From assembly GCF_040640155.1 (NCBI RefSeq), contig NZ_JBFABE010000009.1, positions 62,001 through 126,000 on the forward strand: 64,000 bases of DNA. The letters run 5' to 3'. The DNA comes from Streptosporangium sp040640155. GTDB lineage: Bacteria; Actinomycetota; Actinomycetes; Streptosporangiales; Streptosporangiaceae. Within the stretch, counting starts at the first letter, position 1, and each line of letters starts with the position of its first letter. Under the pieces are notes generated by a model, which was not told the origin of the DNA, made no database searches, and saw only the letters and a list, made by a program, of their open reading frames with translations. The translations under genes were made by a program, and so were the position numbers. Below are positions 16,860 to 25,399 of the stretch, one piece after another.

Positions 16860-17861
16860 ATGCGCGCCCACGACCTGTCGGCCGGGGGCGGCGTGCTGGA
16901 CCGCGTCCACGACGCGGCGCGCGCGGCGACGCGGGCGTACGGCCTGCCCGGTGCCGAGGTCACCCTGGTCAACGTGTCGGAGAACGCCACCTACCGGGTG
17001 GACGATCCGGCGACCGGGCGGCGGTCCGTCCTGCGGGTGCACCGCCTGGGCTACCACTCCACGGCGGAGATCCTGTCCGAGCTGGCGTGGCTGGAGGCGC
17101 TGCGCGAGCAGGCCGGTGTCCGCACGCCCCGGGTGATCCCGGCCCGTGACGGTTCCCGGGTGACGACCGTCGCGGGTGCCGAGCCGCGCGACTGCGTGAT
17201 GTTCGAGTTCCTGCCCGGCGCCGAGCCCTCGGGGGAGCGTCCGCTGCCCGCTTTCGAACGGCTCGGCGCGCTCACCGCGCGCATGCACCGGCACGCGCGC
17301 GGCTGGTCCCGGCCCGAGGGCTTCACCCGCTTCCACTGGGACCACGAGGCCGCCCTCGGCGCCGGGTCGCGCTGGGGCCGCTGGCAGGACGGCCAGGGGG
17401 TGGACGCCGAGGCGCGGGTCCTGCTGGAACGGCTGGACAAGGAGCTGTCGGCGCGGCTTCACCGCTTCGGCCGGGGACCGGAGCGCTACGGCCTGATCCA
17501 CGCCGACCTGCGCTCGGCCAACCTGCTCGTGACCGGCGAGGGGCCGCCGGCCGTCATCGACTTCGACGACTGCGGCTTCGGCTGGTACCTCTACGACCTG
17601 GCGGCGGCGGTCAGCTTCGTCGAGCACCGTCCCGAGGTCCCCGAGCTGCTCGACGCCTGGGTGCGGGGCTACCGGACCGTGCTGGACCTGCCCGCCGAGG
17701 ACGCGGCCGAGATCTGGACGTTCGTGATGTTCCGCAGGCTGCTGCTGGTCGCCTGGATCGGCACCCACACCGGCGCGGAGATCGCCGCCGAGCTCGGCCC
17801 CGGCTACACCGAGGGCACCTGCGACCTGGCCGAGCGCTACCTCTCCGGCACACCCGGCTGA
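16860..17861 (+). CDS. APH/choline-kinase-like phosphotransferase
   Basis: The 333-residue protein has the aminoglycoside/choline kinase fold. Visible motifs are an N-lobe with NVSENATYRVD and SVLRVHRLGYHS (the ATP Lys position appears as Arg-rich), the catalytic loop LIHADLRSANLLV (Brenner motif, catalytic Asp in HAD) and the Mg-binding VIDFDDCGFGWYLYDLA. A GAGGAG ribosome binding site precedes the ATG. Relatives phosphorylate homoserine, choline, methylthioribose or aminoglycosides. No gene in this neighbourhood selects among these, and a resistance function should not be assumed. Confidence 0.85.
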   Translation: MRAHDLSAGGGVLDRVHDAARAATRAYGLPGAEVTLVNVSENATYRVDDPATGRRSVLRVHRLGYHSTAEILSELAWLEALREQAGVRTPRVIPARDGSRVTTVAGAEPRDCVMFEFLPGAEPSGERPLPAFERLGALTARMHRHARGWSRPEGFTRFHWDHEAALGAGSRWGRWQDGQGVDAEARVLLERLDKELSARLHRFGRGPERYGLIHADLRSANLLVTGEGPPAVIDFDDCGFGWYLYDLAAAVSFVEHRPEVPELLDAWVRGYRTVLDLPAEDAAEIWTFVMFRRLLLVAWIGTHTGAEIAAELGPGYTEGTCDLAERYLSGTPG

Positions 17862-17954
17862 CCTCCCCGGCCTCTCCGGCCTTCCCGCCACCCCGGCCGG
17901 CATCCCTCGCCTCTCCGGCGCGTCCGGCCGGCATCCCGGGCCCGCCGGTCCGAG

Positions 17955-17972
17955 CCCGGCGCCGACGCCGGG
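17955..17972. terminator. Hairpin between convergent genes
   Basis: CCCGGCG (17955-17961) and CGCCGGG (17966-17972) pair around CCGA, in the 112-base interval between the convergent phosphotransferase and TPR genes. A 12-base direct repeat GGCCGGCATCCC also lies in this interval. Confidence 0.5.
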
Positions 17973-17973
17973 G

Positions 17974-19812
17974 TCAGGCCTTCAGCTCGCGTCTGACGTC
18001 CTCGTCGTCGGGGGCCAGCTCCAGGGCGCGCCCCAGGTCGGCGACGGCCTCCTCGTCGCGCCCGGAGGCACGCAGCGCCATCGCCCGGTTGAAGAGCAGC
18101 GCCGGATCGGGCCCGGACTCCAGGGCCCGGGTGAAGTCGGCGACCGCTCCCTGAGGGTCACCGGTCTCGAACGCGAGCAGCCCCCGGTTGGCCCAGGCGG
18201 CGGCGAGGCCGGGGGCGAGCTCCAGCGCCCGGTCGAAGGTCGCGCGCGCCGCGCCGTGACGCCCCTCTGCGGTCTCCACCTGCCCCAGCGCGCACAGCAG
18301 GTACGGGTTGCCGGGGGCGATGGCCAGCCCGGCCTCCGCGTCCGCGCGGGCCCTGCCGTACTCGCCGAGCCCGGCCAGCAGCCCCGCCCGGTTGGCCAGC
18401 CCGTCCACGAACGCCGGGTCCAGCTCCAGCGCGTGGTCCAGGTCCTCCAGCGCGCCTCGGTGGTCGCCCGCGGAGAACCGGATCTCGGCCCGGTTGTAGT
18501 AGGGCTCCGGGAAGGGCGGACCGGCCCGCATCGCCGTCTCGTAGTCGGCGACCGCCGCGTCCATCCGGCCCAGCCGGTGCAGCAGGTTGCCCCGGTCGAT
18601 GTAGTAGTCGGGGTAGCCGGGGTCGGCCGCGATCACCGCGTCCAGGTCCGCCAGCGCCTCCTCGGGGCGGCCCAGCATCACGGCGAGCTGCGCGCGGTTG
18701 GCCAGCAGCACCAGCCGGTGGATCGGGTGCTCGCCGGGCCGCAGGTCGCGCTCGGCCAGGTCGACGGCCTCCCGCACCAGCTCCATGGCCTTGGCGGGGC
18801 GGCCGCGCCGCGTCTCCACCAGCGCCCGGCCGTTGAGGTCGAATCCCAGCTTGAACGCCCGCTCGCGGGGATCGGGCAGCAGCGAGGAGATGGCGATCGC
18901 CTGGTTCACCAGGGCCAGCGCGGCGTCCGTGTCGCGCCGCGCCACCTCGTGGTGGCGTACCTTCAGCATCCCGGTGGCGTAGGCGGCCGAGGCGTGCACG
19001 GCCGGGGAGACGCTCTCTCGCCTGGCCAGGTCGAACAAGGCCTCGGCCTCGTCCTCGCGGTCCAGCGCGGCCAGCGCGGTCGCGGTGCTGTGCAACAGCC
19101 GCCACCAGGTCGGCTGGGCGCCCTCGGGGTCGGCGAGGCGCAGGGCGCGCCGGCCGAGGTCCACCACGGCGTCATGGCAGCCGGCGTCCAGGCACCACCG
19201 GACCGCGAACGCCAGGGCGTCCAGCGCCCTGGCCGGGTCGCCGCCGCGTTCACGGTGGTAGGGGATCGCCCCGAGCCGCGCGCCGACCGTCCCCTGCCGC
19301 TCCAGCTCGTCGGCGCGGGCGTCGTGCCCGGCCGGGTCGAGCGTCTCCGGCGGCGGGCCCTCCTCGCGGGTGACCACGGTCAGCAGCTCGCCGGGCACGC
19401 GGCGGCGCAGCACCGCCAGGAGTTCGAGGTCGGTGGGGTCGGCCAGGGCGAGGTTCTCCACGACGAGCGTCCGCGGCCCGGTCCCGGCCAGGTGCTCGCG
19501 GACGAACTCGGCCAGCCCGTTGGCCAGCCGCAGTGTGCGCCGCGGCGCGTGCACCAGGATGCGCTCCGCGTCGGGCAGGCCCGCGGCCACCGAGCGCCGC
19601 CGGGCGGGGATCAGGTCGCGCAGGTCGGGGGCGACGGCGCGCAGCTCGATGTCGTAGCGGGCGACGAGGTCCGGCCGGGCGGTGGGCAGCAGGGCCTGGA
19701 CGAGCGCGCTCGCGGCGGTGTAGGGCCCCCGCAGGTGCCGGCCGGCGTCGATCGTGGGGAGCGGCGGGGCGGCGGGGGGCGGGTTCCCCGAAGGCTGCGG
19801 TTCCCGGCTCAC
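17974..19812 (-). CDS. TPR protein with AAA-like N-terminal region
   Basis: The 612-residue protein starts with a Pro-rich segment, then a region of about 150 residues that resembles the second half of a STAND/AAA ATPase module (TLVVENLALADPTDLELLAVL, LLTVVTREEG) but has no Walker A loop. It is therefore probably not an ATPase. From about residue 190 to the end it is almost entirely tetratricopeptide repeats, e.g. PYYNRAEIRFSAGDHRGALE, AAWANRGLLAFETGDPQGAV and LFNRAMALRASGRDEEAVAD. TPR stacks bind peptides or proteins. The start is GTG with GGGAG four bases upstream. A 24-residue peptide gene with its own promoter lies 115 bases upstream on the same strand, suggesting a peptide-plus-TPR pair. 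Confidence 0.85.
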   Translation of the reverse strand: MSREPQPSGNPPPAAPPLPTIDAGRHLRGPYTAASALVQALLPTARPDLVARYDIELRAVAPDLRDLIPARRRSVAAGLPDAERILVHAPRRTLRLANGLAEFVREHLAGTGPRTLVVENLALADPTDLELLAVLRRRVPGELLTVVTREEGPPPETLDPAGHDARADELERQGTVGARLGAIPYHRERGGDPARALDALAFAVRWCLDAGCHDAVVDLGRRALRLADPEGAQPTWWRLLHSTATALAALDREDEAEALFDLARRESVSPAVHASAAYATGMLKVRHHEVARRDTDAALALVNQAIAISSLLPDPRERAFKLGFDLNGRALVETRRGRPAKAMELVREAVDLAERDLRPGEHPIHRLVLLANRAQLAVMLGRPEEALADLDAVIAADPGYPDYYIDRGNLLHRLGRMDAAVADYETAMRAGPPFPEPYYNRAEIRFSAGDHRGALEDLDHALELDPAFVDGLANRAGLLAGLGEYGRARADAEAGLAIAPGNPYLLCALGQVETAEGRHGAARATFDRALELAPGLAAAWANRGLLAFETGDPQGAVADFTRALESGPDPALLFNRAMALRASGRDEEAVADLGRALELAPDDEDVRRELKA

Positions 19813-19927
19813 CGGGCTCCCTCACATCGGTTCGTCATCGGTCCGGGTGCTCTTTGATGGTATCTGGGGAATGTCGCGTTCGGGGGGGCCGGCGCCCCTG
19901 GCAGGACGCCGGTTCTGCGATCCGTTC

Positions 19928-20002
19928 TCAGCCGACGTGTTTGGGGCTCGCGCTGCCACTGAGCGCCACGGTGCCGGGTTTATGGATGATGACACGCTTC
20001 AT
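19928..20002 (-). CDS. Short peptide gene, 24 residues
   Basis: A 25-codon frame runs from ATG at 20002 to TGA at 19928. It has a strong GGGAGG ribosome binding site five bases before the ATG and a -35/-10 promoter (20035-20063). The peptide begins MKRVIIHKPGTVALSGS and ends SPKHVG. It is cationic at the N-terminus and rich in small residues after it, without Cys. It is not a signal peptide or obvious leader of an antibiotic family I can name. It lies upstream of the TPR gene on the same strand and is too short for most gene callers. It may be a peptide signal or a precursor of a modified peptide, but no modifying enzyme is adjacent. Confidence 0.6.
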   Translation of the reverse strand: MKRVIIHKPGTVALSGSASPKHVG

Positions 20003-20034
20003 GGGTGCCTCCCGTTATTAGCGACAAATGGCAA

Positions 20035-20063
20035 GTATTCGCAGCGATGACGGACATTGACAA
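20035..20063 (-). promoter_or_regulatory. Promoter of the 24-residue peptide gene
   Basis: On the minus strand TTGTCA is followed after exactly 17 bases by GAATAC, a good housekeeping-sigma match, about 30 bases before the peptide ATG. This AT-rich stretch stands out from the surrounding sequence. Confidence 0.62.
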
Positions 20064-20165
20064 GATCTTTTTCTTTAGTGGCCGGATCAGGCCACCCCGG
20101 TGACCGCGGGAGCGGCGGCGCGGACCCCGGGCGGAGGAGCGGGCGGGGAGTAGTAACTTCATCCC

Positions 20166-21098
20166 ATGCGACTGGGCGTTCTCGACATAGGTTCCAACAC
20201 GGTTCATCTGCTGGTGATGGACGCGCACCGGGGGGCCCGGCCGCTGCCCGCGTACTCCCACAAGGTGGACCTGCGCCTCTCCGAGCACATGGAGGACGGC
20301 GACCGCCTGTCCGTGCGGGGTGCCACGCGGCTGCGGGAGTTCGTCGAGGAGGCGCTCCGGATCGCCGAGGACAAGGGCGTGGAGGACCTCATGGCCTTCG
20401 CCACCTCCGCGGTCAGGGAGTCGGTCAACGGTGAGGAGGTCATCGCCGGGATCAAGGCCGGCACGGGCGTCGACATCGAGGTGCTCTCCGGCCAGGACGA
20501 GGCGAGGCTGACGTTCCTGGCGGTGCGCCGCTGGTTCGGCTGGTCGTCCGGGCGGCTGCTGGTGCTCGACATCGGCGGCGGGTCCCTGGAGATCGCCACG
20601 GGCCTCGACGAGCAGCCCGACGCGGCGGTCTCGCTCCCGCTGGGAGCCGGGCGCCTCACCCGCGACAACCTCACCGCCGACCCGCCGCCCGCCGGGGAAC
20701 TGCGGGCGCTTCGCCGGCACGTACGGACCGAGATCGCCCGGACCGTGGGCGAGGTGTGCCGGTACGGCTCGGCCGACCACGCCGTGGCGACGTCCAAGAC
20801 GTTCAGGCAGCTCGCCAGGATCGCCGGGGCCGCGCCCTCCAGCGAGGGGGAGCGCGTGCGCCGGGTGCTCAGGCACGCCGACCTGGTCGGGTGGGCCGAC
20901 CGGCTGGCCAGGATGACCACGCGCGAGCGGGCGGGGTTGCCCGGGGTCTCCGAGGCGAGGGCGCCGCAGCTGCCGGCCGGGGCGATCGTCGCAGACGCGG
21001 CGATGGACCTGTTCGGGGTGGAGCAGCTCGAGGTGTGCCCGTGGGCGCTGCGCGAGGGAGTGATCTTGCGCAGGCTCGACGCGATGCCCGAGAATTGA
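20166..21098 (+). CDS. Ppx/GppA-family phosphatase
   Basis: The 310-residue protein belongs to the exopolyphosphatase/pppGpp phosphohydrolase family with an actin-like ATPase fold. Motifs are LGVLDIGSNTVHLLV (phosphate 1 loop, residues 3-17), FATSAVRESVNG, the catalytic-base region GQDEARLTFLAV, and the second phosphate loop VLDIGGGSLEIA. It is the short actinobacterial version lacking the extra C-terminal domain, similar in size to mycobacterial Ppx proteins. The ATG is preceded at six bases by TAACTT and has no Shine-Dalgarno, so translation is probably leaderless. Substrate choice between polyphosphate and guanosine polyphosphates is not decided by sequence. A PPK2-type kinase occurs at 48.6 kb. 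Confidence 0.93.
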   Translation: MRLGVLDIGSNTVHLLVMDAHRGARPLPAYSHKVDLRLSEHMEDGDRLSVRGATRLREFVEEALRIAEDKGVEDLMAFATSAVRESVNGEEVIAGIKAGTGVDIEVLSGQDEARLTFLAVRRWFGWSSGRLLVLDIGGGSLEIATGLDEQPDAAVSLPLGAGRLTRDNLTADPPPAGELRALRRHVRTEIARTVGEVCRYGSADHAVATSKTFRQLARIAGAAPSSEGERVRRVLRHADLVGWADRLARMTTRERAGLPGVSEARAPQLPAGAIVADAAMDLFGVEQLEVCPWALREGVILRRLDAMPEN

Positions 21099-21135
21099 GG
21101 TTTACCAGGCGCTGAGCGGGTTAGAGCGCAGAGTT

Positions 21136-21954
21136 ATGAACAGCCCACAGGCTCAGGTGGAAGGGGCCGCGCGCAAGGCGGCCAACAGTCAGACGTTGGA
21201 CAGGCTGGCACGGGTCGGAATGGCCTGCCGGGGTGTCCTCTACGGGCTGATCGGTTTCCTTGCCCTGCAGATCGCCTTCGGCGGGGGAAGCGGCGGCAAG
21301 GAGGCCGACAAGACCGGCGCCATCGAGATGGTGGCCGAGCAGCCGTTCGGCAAGGTGATGCTCTGGCTCATGGTCGTCGGCTTCATCGCCCTGACCCTCT
21401 GGCAGCTCTCCGAGGCGGTCATCGGCCGTGGCAGGACCAAGGACCGCGTGGAGTCGGCGGCGCGCACGGTCGTCTACGCGTTCCTCGTGTTCGCCCTCCT
21501 CGGCATGGTGCTGCGCAACGACCCGGGCGCCTCGATGGACGGCAAGTCCAAGGACATCACCGCCATGGTGATGGACCTGCCCGCCGGGCAGTTCCTGGTG
21601 GGGCTGGTCGGGCTGGGCCTGATCGCGCTGGGCGCCTACTGGATCCACAAGGGATGGAAGAAGAAGTTCCTCGAGGACCTGCGCACCGGCCAGATGCCGG
21701 CCAGGGCGCGCGACCTCGCCGAGAAGCTCGGCATGGCCGGCTACATCGCCCGCGGTGTGATCGCCGCGGTCGCCGGCGTCTTCGTCGTCCAGGCCGCGAT
21801 CACCTACGACCCGGACAAGGCCAAGGGCATCGACGCGACGCTGCGCTCGCTGGCCGAGACCCCGGCCGGCCCCTGGCTGCTCGGGCTCGTCGCGATCGGC
21901 CTGCTGCTCTTCGCGGTCTACTGTTTCTTCGAGGCCCGCTGGCACCGTATGTGA
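21136..21954 (+). CDS. DUF1206 membrane protein
   Basis: The 272-residue protein contains three tandem copies of a two-helix unit, the DUF1206 pattern. The copies start at RLARVGMACRGVLYGLIGFL, ESAARTVVYAFLVFALLGM and EKLGMAGYIARGVIAAVAGV, giving six membrane segments. It ends in a short basic tail (FFEARWHRM). The start ATG is 37 bases after the Ppx stop, so the two may be co-transcribed. The function of DUF1206 proteins is unknown. Confidence 0.9.
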   Translation: MNSPQAQVEGAARKAANSQTLDRLARVGMACRGVLYGLIGFLALQIAFGGGSGGKEADKTGAIEMVAEQPFGKVMLWLMVVGFIALTLWQLSEAVIGRGRTKDRVESAARTVVYAFLVFALLGMVLRNDPGASMDGKSKDITAMVMDLPAGQFLVGLVGLGLIALGAYWIHKGWKKKFLEDLRTGQMPARARDLAEKLGMAGYIARGVIAAVAGVFVVQAAITYDPDKAKGIDATLRSLAETPAGPWLLGLVAIGLLLFAVYCFFEARWHRM

Positions 21955-22120
21955 CGGATGGAGCCTCGCGGTACGGCAGGTGCGGACACGCAGGTGGGTG
22001 CCGGTTCGGCAAGCCCCACCTGCCTGTCCGGTAAGTGATCGCATTCCTACTTTTCCGAGACATCTCCCGCCCCGACCTCCGCGTCTTCCCAGAAGCGAGA
22101 ACGACATCGGAGGGGGCGTC

Positions 22121-22561
22121 ATGAACGTACCGGAGTACGACGGCGACGAATGGGTTCTCCGCCTCGCGGGCCTGCCCGACCAGGTGGCCAGGGCCCGCCG
22201 CCTGGTCTCGGCGGCCCTGGGGCGCGACCATCCCCTCCACGACGACTGCGTCCTGCTGACCAGTGAGATCGCCACCAACGCGGTGATCCACTCCCGTTCC
22301 GCCGGTGACGGGACGTTCACCGTCACGGTGACCTGCTCGGCGACGGGCGTGCGGGTCTCGGTCCAGGACGAGGGCTCCTCGGAGGCCCCCTGCGCGTGCC
22401 GCGCCTCGGCCGAGGCGACCGGGGGCCGTGGCCTGCCCCTGCTGGAGGCACTGGCCCGCCGCTGGGGCCTGGTCAGGGAGGTCGGGTCCAACCGGGTCTG
22501 GTTCGAGCTGGCCCTGGAGCCGGCCGAGGTGCGCGCCGCCAGTCTGGCCGGCGCCAGGTGA
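22121..22561 (+). CDS. HATPase anti-sigma-factor-like protein
   Basis: The 146-residue single-domain ATP-binding protein is of the RsbW/SpoIIAB-like group. It shows the N-box LLTSEIATNAVIHSR (about residues 46-60), a degenerate G1 box VRVSVQDEGSSEAP and the G2 box GRGLPLLEALARRWG. Such proteins usually bind sigma factors or anti-anti-sigma partners and can phosphorylate the latter. No sigma factor or STAS gene is adjacent, so it is an orphan, as is common in filamentous actinomycetes. GGAGGGGG gives a strong ribosome binding site. Confidence 0.88.
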   Translation: MNVPEYDGDEWVLRLAGLPDQVARARRLVSAALGRDHPLHDDCVLLTSEIATNAVIHSRSAGDGTFTVTVTCSATGVRVSVQDEGSSEAPCACRASAEATGGRGLPLLEALARRWGLVREVGSNRVWFELALEPAEVRAASLAGAR

Positions 22562-22624
22562 GCCGGGGGAGCCGGTGAGGCCGGCTCCGCGCACGGCGCC
22601 CGGGGAGCCGGGACCCGCCGGGCC

Positions 22625-22696
22625 GGCACACCGCGAAACGGAGCCTAAGACGCGAAGGGCGGCACACCAGGAAACGGAGCCTAAGGCGCGAAGGGC
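22625..22696. repeat. 36-bp tandem duplication over a gene end
   Basis: A 36-base unit starting GGCACACC and ending GCGAAGGGC occurs twice in tandem (22625-22660 and 22661-22696), with three differences. The right copy contains the stop codon and last codons of the aminotransferase-like gene. The left copy carries a second in-frame TAG in the same context, so the coding end has been duplicated. Confidence 0.85.
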
Positions 22697-23961
22697 GGCA
22701 CGGCCGGGCGGGCGCCGAGCTCGGTCAGCAGCCGGGCCATCCGGCGCGCGCGCAGCGGGTCGACGGGCAGCACGTGGCCCGTCCACCACCGGGCCACCTC
22801 CGGTGTCGGCCCCTCCGGGACCAGGTCCAGGTAGTCGTCCAGCGGCGGGTCGTAGATGAAACCGGGCACCACGCCGCGGCTCTCCAGCCGGGTGACGAGC
22901 CCGTCGCGGTCCTCCACCAGCAGCGGCACCCGCAGCAGCGGCTGAGGCGCCGCCTCGCGGACGCCCTGGGCCGCCCACGGGGTGGCGCGCAGCAGCTCCA
23001 CGCCGGCCACCCGCCGCTCCCGCTCGCGGTCGACCACCCGGAAGCGGGACCGCTGGTAGCCGCGCAGCAGAGCCCCCTGGCGCATCCTCCAGTCGTCCAG
23101 GTCGATGCGGAGCCAGTACCCCATGGCGTGCGGATCGACCGGATCGGCGGCGACGACCGCCCGCAGCTCCTCCTCGCGCGGCGGGCAGCGGTGGCCGGTC
23201 CACCGGACGAGACCGGCCGCCTTGAGGGCGTGCCACATCGGCCGGACCAGCCCGGTGCGGTAGATCGTCTCGCGCAGCGCCGGCCGCAGCGTGCCCGAGA
23301 GCTGCGCGCGCGCCCCACCGGGGAGCAGCAGCTCCTCCCGGGCACGCGCCAGCTCGGCCAGCGCGGCCGGATCCCGCGCGGTGAGGAACCCCCCGGACAT
23401 CGAACGGCCGTGCTTGGCCAGGCTGAACACCCCGGCCTCGCCGAACGTGCCCGCCGGACGGCCGTCCACGGTCGTCTGCATGGCGTGCGCGGCGTCGTCC
23501 AGCAGGATCACGCCGCGCCGGTCGCACTCGGCCCGTAGCTCGGCCACCCGGTCGGGCTGACCGTACAGGTGCGTGGTGATCACACCGGCCAGGCCGGTCC
23601 AGTCCACGGCGGGGACGTCGATGTTGCCGTCGCGCCAGGAGACCGGAGCCATCACCGGCTCCAGCCCGGCGGCCAGCGCCGTGAACAGCACGGTCTCGCA
23701 GTTCGTCGGGGAGATCAGCACCCGGTCGCCGCGACCGAACCAGTGCCGCAGCGCCAGCAGCAGGCCGAACCTCGCGGACGGCACGTGCAGGCACTCCTGG
23801 CCGATCCGGTCGCGCATGGCCGCCTCGAGCGCCCGGCGGCCGTCCTCGGCGCCGCCGGGGCCGCCAAGCCCACCGCCGGGGCCACCGGGGCCGCTCCCAA
23901 GGCCACCGGGGCCGCTCCCAAGGCCGCCGGGGCCGGTGGAGACGGCGTCTCGCCCGCTCAT
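22681..23961 (-). CDS. DegT/DnrJ/EryC1-type PLP enzyme 1
   Basis: This 426-residue protein is related to sugar aminotransferases of the DegT/DnrJ/EryC1/StrS family. After a Gly-Pro-rich insertion (repeats of GPGGLGS, residues 8-38) comes the fold: FGLLLALRHWFGRGDRVLIS, TTHLYGQPDRVAELRAE, LLDDAAHA (PLP-ring Asp) and VFSLAKHGRSMSGG with the likely Schiff-base Lys. The C-terminus has GFIYDPPLDDYLDLVPEG. The ATG follows GGAGGGACCG and overlaps the FemAB-like gene stop by four bases. A paralogue lies at 25400-26578. The two share more with each other than with typical sugar aminotransferases, so their substrate is uncertain. The 3' end carries a 36-bp duplication. Confidence 0.8.
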   Translation of the reverse strand: MSGRDAVSTGPGGLGSGPGGLGSGPGGPGGGLGGPGGAEDGRRALEAAMRDRIGQECLHVPSARFGLLLALRHWFGRGDRVLISPTNCETVLFTALAAGLEPVMAPVSWRDGNIDVPAVDWTGLAGVITTHLYGQPDRVAELRAECDRRGVILLDDAAHAMQTTVDGRPAGTFGEAGVFSLAKHGRSMSGGFLTARDPAALAELARAREELLLPGGARAQLSGTLRPALRETIYRTGLVRPMWHALKAAGLVRWTGHRCPPREEELRAVVAADPVDPHAMGYWLRIDLDDWRMRQGALLRGYQRSRFRVVDRERERRVAGVELLRATPWAAQGVREAAPQPLLRVPLLVEDRDGLVTRLESRGVVPGFIYDPPLDDYLDLVPEGPTPEVARWWTGHVLPVDPLRARRMARLLTELGARPAVPPFAP

Positions 23962-25064
23962 TCGGTCCCTCCGCTCGTTCGTCCCCCGCCGTCGCGCAGC
24001 CGCCCGTACCGCTTCATGGCCCGGTCGGCGACGCCGTACAGCGCCGGGGTGTCCAGGATGAGGCGCCGCGTGCGGCGGACCGGTTCGGTGCGCAGCCAGT
24101 GCGCCACCGCCGTGGCCGACCTGCGGCGCACCGTGCCCTCGGAGACCGGGACCGTCCTGCTGCACAGCGCGTCCTTGTACTCCGAGCCGTTGCTGATGCC
24201 GAGGTCCAGCGAGCGCACCCCGACCCCGGCGGCGGCCTCGGCCATGCGCAGGTGCTGGATCAGGCCGGGGGAGTAGCGGGCGTACTCGGGGTCGTAGGCC
24301 GGGAACCAGCCGATCATCACGCTGTCGGTCCGCAGCCCGAAATGACCCGCCACGGGCCTGCCGTCCGCGTACAGCATCGACAGCGGCCCGACGAAGTCCG
24401 GGGTGTCGACGGCGTGCAGGCGCTCGACCAGCTCCACCACCCACGACCTGGCGAAGCGGTCGGGACGGCCCATCCGCCGGTACTGGGCCGACTTCCACTC
24501 CCGCAGCAGCCGCAGCTCGCCGGGGTCGCGCACCGAGAACTCCGAGGTGACCTCACCCACGTCGCGGCCGAGCTTCCGCTCCTTGTACAGGGTGCTCTTG
24601 ACGAACTTCGGGGAGCGCCCGCGCAGGTCGGCGAGGAAGGCGGGGTAGCCGTCGGCGAGGTCCAGGACCACCGCCCGCTGCCTGAGCGTCTCGAACCGCC
24701 GGAACCACCGCTGCCCCTCGACCAGGCAACCGAACTCCCACACGCCCAGACCGCACGCCCGCAGCAGCGCGTCGGCGTCGAACTCGGCGCCGGGCCGGTG
24801 AACGAGTCCCTGGCAGAGCGAGACCCACCCGCCCAGGGCGGCGCCCACCCCGCCGCCGTGCCGCTCGAACGGGAAGAACCCGACGGGCCCGTCCGACTCG
24901 GTGATCACCGCCACCCGCGCCTCGGCCGAGACCTCCCCCATCGCGATCGTGAAGTCGGGGCTCAGGAAGGGGTTGGCCAGGTGGGCGCTGGAACGTTGCA
25001 TCTCCCGCCAGGTCTTGACCTCGGCCGGTCCCAGCTCCCCGGGCCGGACGACGCTGACCCTCAT
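23958..25064 (-). CDS. FemAB/GNAT-like acyltransferase
   Basis: The 368-residue protein resembles GNAT-fold transferases of the BcsL/FemAB-like group found in polysaccharide loci. Signature segments are WREMQRSSAHLANPFLSPDF near the N-terminus, a central FVKSTLYKERKLGRDVGEV, and the acetyl-CoA/tRNA-site region LSMLYADGRPVAGHFGLRTD and DPEYARYSPGLIQHLRMAEA. These enzymes add acyl or aminoacyl groups to surface glycans or peptidoglycan-like acceptors. It is coupled by ATGA to the downstream PLP enzyme. The locus also has a flippase, supporting a role in exported glycan decoration. Confidence 0.82.
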   Translation of the reverse strand: MRVSVVRPGELGPAEVKTWREMQRSSAHLANPFLSPDFTIAMGEVSAEARVAVITESDGPVGFFPFERHGGGVGAALGGWVSLCQGLVHRPGAEFDADALLRACGLGVWEFGCLVEGQRWFRRFETLRQRAVVLDLADGYPAFLADLRGRSPKFVKSTLYKERKLGRDVGEVTSEFSVRDPGELRLLREWKSAQYRRMGRPDRFARSWVVELVERLHAVDTPDFVGPLSMLYADGRPVAGHFGLRTDSVMIGWFPAYDPEYARYSPGLIQHLRMAEAAAGVGVRSLDLGISNGSEYKDALCSRTVPVSEGTVRRRSATAVAHWLRTEPVRRTRRLILDTPALYGVADRAMKRYGRLRDGGGRTSGGTE

Positions 25065-25399
25065 ACGTGGCCCCCGCCCCCGCGAAGGTGCTCGCCGGCC
25101 GCACCGGCGGTGGACGCCAACCTACCGTTCACGAGGGGAGGTCCTTTCTCGAGGCCTGAGGTCAGGCGCTGGGGGTCTCGGAACGGTCCCGTGGACCTCG
25201 TCGCCCACCCGGACGGGGCGACCCCTCGGACGTGAGCCCTCCCTGACCCCCCGGCCCCGATGGCGCCTCCCCCGAACCGCCGTTCGACGCGACCGGCCCG
25301 GGGTTGCGCCGACCCTGCCGGCGCAACCCCGGACCGCCGTCCGATGCGGCAAATCTATAGCGATACCGGCCCCGGCCGCCGCCCGACGCCGAAAGCCCC
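25065..25399. other. Gene-free interval, 335 bases
   Basis: This interval separates the second PLP-enzyme gene from the FemAB-like gene, both on the minus strand. It holds the perfect 13-bp hairpin at 25298-25332 and an AT-containing patch around 25350 (CAAATCTATAGCGATAC) that could include a promoter for the FemAB-like gene. No reading frame is convincing. Confidence 0.6.
25298..25332 (-). terminator. Perfect 13-bp hairpin
   Basis: CCGGGGTTGCGCC (25298-25310) pairs perfectly with GGCGCAACCCCGG (25320-25332) around a nine-base loop. It lies downstream of the second PLP-enzyme gene and is a good rho-independent-like terminator without a T-run. Confidence 0.65.

Noticed and set aside
16860..17861. 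Calling this kinase an antibiotic-resistance gene
   Set aside because: The fold is shared by choline, homoserine and other kinases; there is no cluster context for resistance.
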